Below the pieces are notes generated by a model, which was not told the origin of the DNA, did no database searches, and saw only the letters and a program-made list of their open reading frames with translations. This document shows positions 59,130 to 64,000 of a stretch of DNA of 64,000 nucleotides, piece by piece. A program made the translations under genes and the position numbers. This DNA comes from Aeromicrobium senzhongii (GTDB lineage: Bacteria > Actinomycetota > Actinomycetes > Propionibacteriales > Nocardioidaceae): positions 2,976,001 to 3,040,000 of the forward strand of contig NZ_CP060587.1 of assembly GCF_014334735.1 (NCBI RefSeq), in the 5' to 3' direction. Each line of letters begins with the position of its first letter. Position 1 is the first letter of the stretch.

Positions 59130-60292
59130 CAGCTCTCCTGGTTCTCGACGACGACCTTGTTGTGGATCAGGTCGTCCACACCCTCGATGCCCCAGTCGGT
59201 CAGGGCCTCTCGCGTGCTGGCGCCCGGACGGTCCGGAGCGCGGTGGATCGTGGTCTCGGTGACCGAGAAGCGCGGCGCGGGCGCCGGCTGGGTGACGCCG
59301 TACTCGGTGACGTAGGTGTCGCGGGCGACGTTGTGCGGGTGCTCGAACGCCTCCTCGAGCGGCATGACGGGCGCGACGCAGGCATCGGTCTCGGCGAACA
59401 GCGCCGTCCACTCGGCCTGCGTGCGGCTGAGGAACCAGCCGCGCAGCGTGGCGCGCAGCTCGGTCCAGTTCTTCGGGTCGTTGCGGTCGGGCAGGTCGCC
59501 GAGCCCGACCGACGCGAAGACCTCCTGCATCGCGTACCAGAACTGCGGCTCCAGCCCGCCGACGCTCATCCAGTAGCCGTCCGACGTCTCGTACACGTCG
59601 TAGAACGGGGCCCCGGTGTCGAGCAGGTTCTCGCCGCGACGCGGCGACCACACCCCCGACTGCTGCATGCTGACGATCATCGACATCAGGTGCGCGACCC
59701 CGTCGGTGATCGCCGCGTCGACGACCTGTCCCTCGCCGGTGGCGCGCGCGTGGGTCAGCGCCGCCAGCACCCCGGTGACGAGGTACATCGAGCCGCCGGC
59801 GAAGTCGCCGAGCAGGTTGAGCGGCACCTGCGGAGGTCCGCCGGCCCGGCCGATCGGGTCGAGCCCACCGGACACGGCGATGTAGTTGATGTCGTGCCCG
59901 GCACGGTCCGCCAGGGGGCCGGTCTGGCCCCAGCCGGTCATGCGGCCGTAGACGAGGCGCGGGTTCCGCTCCAGGGCGACGTCCGGTCCGAGACCGAGCC
60001 GCTCCATCACGCCGGGGCGGAACCCCTCGATGAGGATGTCGGCGCGCTCGATGAGGCCGAGCACCACGTCGACACCTTGATCGCTCTTGAGGTCGATCGC
60101 GGCGCTGGGCCGGTTCCGGCCGAGGACGTCGCGCTCGGGGGGCGCCACCTGCAAGGCGTTGCCGCCGGGGCGATCGATGCGGATGACATCGGCGCCGAGG
60201 TCGGCCAGGAGCATGGCGGCGAACGGTCCGGGGCCGATCCCCACCATCTCCACGACACGTACGCCGGCGAGCGGTCCTGTGGTCTGGGTCAC
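59129..60292 (-). CDS. mcr: Alpha-methylacyl-CoA racemase (CaiB/BaiF family)
   Basis: CaiB/BaiF CoA-transferase-fold protein of 387 residues. His133 in AGHDINYIAVSG and Asp163 in LLGDFAGGSMYL fit the catalytic pair of the M. tuberculosis racemase Mcr (His126, Asp156) with a constant offset of seven. Racemisation at C2 lets the S-specific dehydrogenase act on 2-methyl-branched acyl-CoAs, matching its coupled neighbour. The GTG start lies seven bases after a possible -10 (CAGAAT), a leaderless pattern. The TGACA-N7-TGTCA operator overlaps the promoter. Confidence 0.88.
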   Translation of the reverse strand: MTQTTGPLAGVRVVEMVGIGPGPFAAMLLADLGADVIRIDRPGGNALQVAPPERDVLGRNRPSAAIDLKSDQGVDVVLGLIERADILIEGFRPGVMERLGLGPDVALERNPRLVYGRMTGWGQTGPLADRAGHDINYIAVSGGLDPIGRAGGPPQVPLNLLGDFAGGSMYLVTGVLAALTHARATGEGQVVDAAITDGVAHLMSMIVSMQQSGVWSPRRGENLLDTGAPFYDVYETSDGYWMSVGGLEPQFWYAMQEVFASVGLGDLPDRNDPKNWTELRATLRGWFLSRTQAEWTALFAETDACVAPVMPLEEAFEHPHNVARDTYVTEYGVTQPAPAPRFSVTETTIHRAPDRPGASTREALTDWGIEGVDDLIHNKVVVENQES

Positions 60293-60297
60293 GCGTG

Positions 60298-60320
60298 CGA
60301 TTCTGACACCATCGCTGTCA
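60298..60320. promoter_or_regulatory. Palindromic operator of mcr (shared with fadA)
   Basis: On the minus strand TGACAGCGATGGTGTCA followed by GAATCG, identical to 28381-28403 at 21 of 23 positions. It overlaps the probable -10 CAGAAT of the racemase gene, and a TTGCCA -35 lies 18 bases further up. Confidence 0.6.
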
Positions 60321-60400
60321 CAGTGGCAACAGGAACCGTGCGCTCGCCGCGTGAACCCCGCCTGTGCGTCGGTTCACACTGCGGGAATTCTGTGCCATGC

Positions 60401-60417
60401 TGCGATGCGACATCGCA
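60401..60417. repeat. Inverted repeat TGCGATG-CGA-CATCGCA
   Basis: Perfect seven-base arms around CGA, 44 bases before the start of the hydrolase gene at 60461. Size and position suit an operator for that gene or for a regulator of the divergent pair; nothing identifies the binding protein. Confidence 0.35.
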
Positions 60418-60460
60418 AGTGTCACATCGGCGGGGGTCGGTGTGCGAGAACGGGAGTCCC

Positions 60461-61300
60461 ATGCTGAGCGAACTGGCGTACACGCGACGAGGACAGGGTG
60501 AGCCGCTCGTCCTGCTGCACGGCATCGGACACCGCCGCGCGGCCTTCGAGCCGATCTTCGACGACCTCGCGGAGTCCTACGACGTCATCGCGGCGGACCT
60601 GCCGGGGCTGGGCGACTCGCCGCCACTGCCGAAGGGCACGGGCTACTCGGCCGAGAACGTCACCGCCGCCATCGTGGAGAACTTCCAGAAGTGGGGCATC
60701 GAGAACCCGCACGTCGTCGGCAACTCCCTCGGCGGCCTGCTGGCGATCTCGCTGGCCCAGAACGGGCACGCCCGCTCCGCCACCTGCCTGGCCCCGGCCG
60801 GCTACTTCCGCCCGTGGAGCCTGCTGCAGGCCGGTGTCACCCTGATCCCGCTCAAGATCGGCTCGTACCTGCCGAAGCCGATCCTGCGCCTGGTCTCGAA
60901 GACCACCTTCGGCCGGTTCTTCATCGGCTGGTCGCTCTACCACCGGCCCGGCCGCTACGCCCCCGAGCGCGCCTACGGCGACTCGCTGGCGATGAAGAAG
61001 GGGTCGGGCTTCTGGCCCTACTTCTTCCGCTGCATCCCGCTGGGCTTCACCTCGCCCGAGTCGTTCCGCGGGTCGGCCCGGGTGCCGCTCACGATCGCGT
61101 GGGGCGACAAGGACAAGATCCTGCACAAGTCGCAGGCGAAGCTGGCCGCCAAGCGGATGAAGCGCGCCGAGTTCGTGACCCTGAAGGACTGCGGCCACGT
61201 GCCCATGGGCGACGATCCCGAGCAGGTCGTCGCCGCGATCCTGCGCACGGCCGAGCGCGCCGACCTGACCGTGGCGCAGGACGACGCGTTCGTCGCCTGA
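60461..61300 (+). CDS. Alpha/beta hydrolase
   Basis: Alpha/beta-hydrolase of 279 residues with no signal peptide. VLLHGIGHRRAAFEP is the oxyanion-hole strand, VVGNSLGGLLAIS the nucleophile elbow (Ser), WGDKDKILH carries the Asp and LKDCGHVPMGDDPE the catalytic His, so the triad is complete. ATG start with GGGAG four bases upstream. It is divergent from the racemase gene; a link to lipid hydrolysis is possible but only positional. Confidence 0.87.
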   Translation: MLSELAYTRRGQGEPLVLLHGIGHRRAAFEPIFDDLAESYDVIAADLPGLGDSPPLPKGTGYSAENVTAAIVENFQKWGIENPHVVGNSLGGLLAISLAQNGHARSATCLAPAGYFRPWSLLQAGVTLIPLKIGSYLPKPILRLVSKTTFGRFFIGWSLYHRPGRYAPERAYGDSLAMKKGSGFWPYFFRCIPLGFTSPESFRGSARVPLTIAWGDKDKILHKSQAKLAAKRMKRAEFVTLKDCGHVPMGDDPEQVVAAILRTAERADLTVAQDDAFVA

Positions 61301-61328
61301 TCGCGCCCGACCCCGCTTAAGGTCGGGT

Positions 61329-62282
61329 ATGCGCTTCTCCACGTCCGGGACGGTCCGCCGGATCGACCTGACCCTCGTGTCCACCGTGGTCAACACCCTG
61401 CGCGACGAGTGGGCCGGGCTCACGTTCGGGCGCGACGGCGCCGTCATGAACCCGCTCACGGGTGAGCCGTTCCGCGACCTCGTCCTGGCCGACGGACGAC
61501 ACCGGACGCCCGGGGCGCGGTACGAGCTGATCACGCGGACCCCGGTGCTCGAGACGGACCCCGAGAAGCTGCGCGTCCTCAACGCCGAGATGTTGGACGG
61601 GAAGGACATCAACGCGGACATCGACTGGGAGACCTACGCCGCCCGGATCGGCGCCATCAGCGTGCAGACCGGCACGACCGAGTCGACGACGTCCGTCACG
61701 CTCATCGCCGACGACTCACGCCACCTCGCGTTCTCGGTCGCCGACCCCGCGGGGGTCTGGTCGCTGGAGGTGGACGTGGTGCACGGGAAGCTGCCTCGCG
61801 TGGGCGTCACCGGTCGTCACGACGCGACCGCGATGATCGCCGCCGAGGGAGCCCCCGGGTGCCTCGCACGGCTGTTCGGCGGGATCGCGACGGGCACCGC
61901 GAGCATCGACCTCGCCACGCTCGAGCAACGCGGCAGGACCACCCTGGCGGAGGCGAGCGGGCGGTTCAACCGCTTCCGCGGCGACGGCTCGGTCGACCTC
62001 AAGACCTCGGCGCGCGCCTGGGACGTGAAGGCCGGTGCCACCGTGCGGGCCAGGGGTCTCGGCCGGCCGCTGCTGTGGTTCTTCCGCTCGCGCGCCCGCC
62101 GGGCGTTCGACGAGGCCGCCGCCTCCTTCTGGGACCGCGTGCCCCTGTGGATGGACGAGATCGAGGCCGGCGTCCGCGAGTTCGGCGCCCTGGCCCAGAG
62201 CGAGGGCGGCGTCGACCGCGTCGTCCACCACACGTTGTGGGAGGACGGCTACGCCGACCGCGTCCTGCCCAGCCCCGCCTAG
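61329..62282 (+). CDS. Protein of unknown function
   Basis: Protein of 317 residues, no signal peptide, no family recognised. The N-terminal half is mixed alpha/beta (RRIDLTLVSTVVNTLRDEWA, then GARYELITRTPVLETDPEKL); the middle contains SVTLIADDSRHLAFSVADPA and VDVVHGKLPRVGVTGRHDAT. The C-terminus has a basic region (RPLLWFFRSRARRAFDEAAA) and ends DGYADRVLPSPA. TAAGGT lies five bases before the ATG. Codon use fits the genome. It may be co-transcribed with the hydrolase 28 bases upstream. Its TAG overlaps the convergent gene's TAG in CTAG. Confidence 0.65.
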   Translation: MRFSTSGTVRRIDLTLVSTVVNTLRDEWAGLTFGRDGAVMNPLTGEPFRDLVLADGRHRTPGARYELITRTPVLETDPEKLRVLNAEMLDGKDINADIDWETYAARIGAISVQTGTTESTTSVTLIADDSRHLAFSVADPAGVWSLEVDVVHGKLPRVGVTGRHDATAMIAAEGAPGCLARLFGGIATGTASIDLATLEQRGRTTLAEASGRFNRFRGDGSVDLKTSARAWDVKAGATVRARGLGRPLLWFFRSRARRAFDEAAASFWDRVPLWMDEIEAGVREFGALAQSEGGVDRVVHHTLWEDGYADRVLPSPA

Positions 62283-63004
62283 GCCAGGTGCCGCTCGAGG
62301 AACGCCCGGGTGCGCGGATCGCGCGTTGCGGTGAAGAGCTGCTCGGGCGGACCCGACTCGACGATGCGACCGTCGGCCAGGAACACGATCCGGTCGGCGC
62401 ACTCGCGCGCGAAGCTCATCTCGTGGGTGGCCATGACGATCGTCCGGCCCTCGTTCTTGAGCTCGCGCACCACGTCGAGCACCTCGGCCACGAGCAGCGG
62501 ATCGAGCGCGGACGTGACCTCGTCGAGCAGCAGCAGCTCCGGGTCCATCGCGACGGCGCGCACCAGCGCCACGCGCTGCTGCTGTCCACCCGACAGCGAG
62601 TCGGGGTAGGCGTGCGCCTTGGACTCCAGGCCGACCCGTTCGAGCAGCTCGAGCGCCCGGCTCTGGGCCTGCGCCTTCGAGGCGCCCTTCACCCGGCGCG
62701 GGCCGATCGTCAGGTTCTGCATCACCGACAGGTGCGGGAACAGGTTGAACGCCTGGAACACGAACGCGATCCGGGCGCGGGCCGCGTTCTCGTCGATCGC
62801 CGGGTCGGTCAGCTCGAGGTCACCGAGGTGGATGTCGCCGTCATCGGTCAGCTCGAGCAGATCGATGCAGCGCAACAGGGTGGACTTGCCCGACCCGGAC
62901 GCGCCGATCAGGCAGACGACCTCGCCGCGCTGCACGTTCAGGTCGATGCCGTCCAGCACCACGTGGTCACCGAACGACTTGCGGACTCCTTCGATGCGCA
63001 ACAT
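62279..63004 (-). CDS. Polar amino acid ABC transporter ATP-binding protein (GlnQ type)
   Basis: ATPase of 241 residues, the normal size for amino acid importers. Walker A IGASGSGKSTLLR, Q-loop FVFQAFNLFPHLSV, signature DSLSGGQQQRVALVRA, Walker B ELLLLDEVTSALDP and H-loop MATHEMSF are all present. LIGASGSGKSTLLRCIDLLE is typical of the polar amino acid group. The start overlaps the permease stop by one base (TGATG). It energises uptake through the permease encoded just upstream. Confidence 0.93.
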   Translation of the reverse strand: MLRIEGVRKSFGDHVVLDGIDLNVQRGEVVCLIGASGSGKSTLLRCIDLLELTDDGDIHLGDLELTDPAIDENAARARIAFVFQAFNLFPHLSVMQNLTIGPRRVKGASKAQAQSRALELLERVGLESKAHAYPDSLSGGQQQRVALVRAVAMDPELLLLDEVTSALDPLLVAEVLDVVRELKNEGRTIVMATHEMSFARECADRIVFLADGRIVESGPPEQLFTATRDPRTRAFLERHLA

Positions 63005-63867
63005 CAGCGGCCTCCCTGCCGGCGCATGGACCGGATCGTCAACCAGTCGGTGAACCGCGCCAGCGGGATCGTCACGACGATGAAGAACACCGCGGCGACG
63101 CACATCGAGGTCACGTTGAACGTGGTGGCCTGGTAGACCTGCGCGGCGCGCAGCGCCTCGACGAGGCCGATGACCGACACCAACGCCGTGTCCTTCTGCA
63201 ACGACACGAAGTCGTTCATCAGCGGCGGCGTCACGTTGCGGACTGCCTGCGGCAGGATCACGCGGACCAGCGTCTGGCCGTAACCCAGGCCCAGCGCCCG
63301 GCCCGCGGCCCACTGGGTCGGGTGGATCGAGAGGATGCCGGCACGCAGCACCTCGGCGACGTACGCGCCGTAGCTGAGGGTCAGCGAGATGACGCCCAGC
63401 CAGAACAGGCTCGTGGGGACGCCCGCCATGCCCAGCGCCGGGAAGCCGAAGCCCACCAGCATGACGACCAGGATCGTCGGGATGCCGCGGAAGATGTCGG
63501 TGTACGCGGCGGCGAGGAACTTGAAGGGCGCCATCGCCGCGGACGGGACGACGCGGATGACGGCCACCAGCAGCGCCAGCGGCAGCACGAGCACCTCGAC
63601 CGTCAGGAAGAGGCGGACGTTCAGCCAGAAGGCGTCGAGGATCGCCGGGAACGACTCACGGGCGTGGTCGGCACTGAAGTAGACCTCGCGCACGCGCGGC
63701 CACCCCGGCGCCTGGGTGATGAACCAGGCGGCCAGGGTGAGCACGACGATGCTCGAGATCGTGCCCGCGGCCACGCGTCGCAGCGTGCGCCGACGCCGGT
63801 AGGCGTTGCGCTGCTGCTGGCGCGTGGACGGTTCGGTCGGGCCGGCCAGGCCCGTGAGTGAGGTCAC
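63004..63867 (-). CDS. Amino acid ABC transporter permease (HisM/GlnP type)
   Basis: Permease of 287 residues with about five membrane segments after a basic N-terminal leader of 35 residues. The family motif YTDIFRGIPTILVVMLVGFG and the EAA-like loop WAAGRALGLGYGQTLVRVIL followed by PQAVRN identify the polar amino acid permease group. QKDTALVSVIGLVEAL is also typical. GTG start. It sits between the solute-binding and ATPase genes, in the usual order. Confidence 0.92.
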   Translation of the reverse strand: MTSLTGLAGPTEPSTRQQQRNAYRRRRTLRRVAAGTISSIVVLTLAAWFITQAPGWPRVREVYFSADHARESFPAILDAFWLNVRLFLTVEVLVLPLALLVAVIRVVPSAAMAPFKFLAAAYTDIFRGIPTILVVMLVGFGFPALGMAGVPTSLFWLGVISLTLSYGAYVAEVLRAGILSIHPTQWAAGRALGLGYGQTLVRVILPQAVRNVTPPLMNDFVSLQKDTALVSVIGLVEALRAAQVYQATTFNVTSMCVAAVFFIVVTIPLARFTDWLTIRSMRRQGGR

Positions 63868-63871
63868 CGGG

Positions 63872-64000
63872 TCACTTCAGGACGGGAACGTCCTGCGACG
63901 ACGACAGCCACTTCTGCTCGAGGTCGGCGAACGTGCCGTCCTCGGTCAGGGCGGTGACGGCCGCGTCGACGCAGGAGGTCAGCTCGCTGTCCTTCTGCAG
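63872..64000 (-). CDS. Amino acid ABC transporter substrate-binding protein (3' end only)
   Basis: The last 42 codons of a gene that continues past the right edge. The visible C-terminus reads SCVDAAVTALTEDGTFADLE, then QKWLSSSQDVPVLK and a TGA stop. The AVTALTEDGTFADLEQKW pattern is the typical end of family 3 extracellular solute-binding proteins. It lies four bases upstream of the permease gene, as expected for the binding component of the same importer. Confidence 0.85.
   Translation of the reverse strand: MQKDSELTSCVDAAVTALTEDGTFADLEQKWLSSSQDVPVLK

Overview
The window is high-GC actinobacterial DNA. Codons end mostly in G/C, many genes start with GTG, operons use ATGA or TGATG start/stop overlaps, and many starts look leaderless, with a TANNNT hexamer 5-8 bases upstream. 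Class-E type sortase signals (LAxTG) and actinobacterial families support this. The gene content suggests a Nocardioidaceae-like soil actinobacterium (Aeromicrobium/Nocardioides type). That placement is inference; no rRNA, tRNA or mobile element was seen.

Layout. 0-4.4 kb: membrane phosphodiesterase, then a leftward operon of nitroreductase, alpha/beta hydrolase and enoyl-CoA hydratase, and an OsmC protein. 4.4-9.6 kb: a fructose phosphotransferase system (fruK-fruA-ptsH leftward, ptsI divergent) with a clear -35/-10 promoter and repeat elements between the arms. 9.6-18.6 kb: a small membrane protein, an SDR/DUF2867 protein, an amino acid permease, a wall-anchored choice-of-anchor-A protein with 34 TTEP repeats, a large LuxR-type regulator and an aldose-1-epimerase-like enzyme. 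18.6-39.7 kb: a surface polysaccharide locus (Wzc-like kinase, low-MW Tyr phosphatase, DUF4012 protein, LADTG protein, initiating sugar transferase, two acyltransferases, VanZ, MerR, three glycosyltransferases, O-antigen ligase/polymerase, flippase, UDP-glucose dehydrogenase). The beta-oxidation pair fadA-fadJ lies inside it, and its 28.5-38.4 kb part is visibly less GC-rich. 39.7-42.4 kb: adenine/adenosine deaminase, an unknown protein and an esterase-like hydrolase.

42.4-58 kb is the most interesting part. A TetR-type repressor sits beside an acyl-CoA dehydrogenase plus ADP-forming acyl-CoA synthetase operon. A ten-gene leftward operon (46.5-56.3 kb) encodes a peptide-type ABC importer, a metallo-beta-lactamase-fold hydrolase, a DUF35 protein, a thiolase-fold protein lacking the nucleophilic Cys, an SDR and a double-hotdog MaoC hydratase; a DHA2 exporter diverges from it. 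All three promoter regions carry the same tandem 13-base element (AGAA-N6-TCT-like). I read this as one regulon that imports, activates and shortens an unidentified carboxylic acid, ending in a retro-aldol or thiolytic cleavage.

58-60.3 kb holds an acyl-CoA dehydrogenase and alpha-methylacyl-CoA racemase. Their promoter shares a 21/23-base element (TGACA-N7-TGTCA core) with the fadA-fadJ promoter 32 kb away, suggesting a second fatty-acid regulon. 60.4-64 kb: another hydrolase, an unknown protein, and a polar amino acid ABC transporter cut by the right edge.
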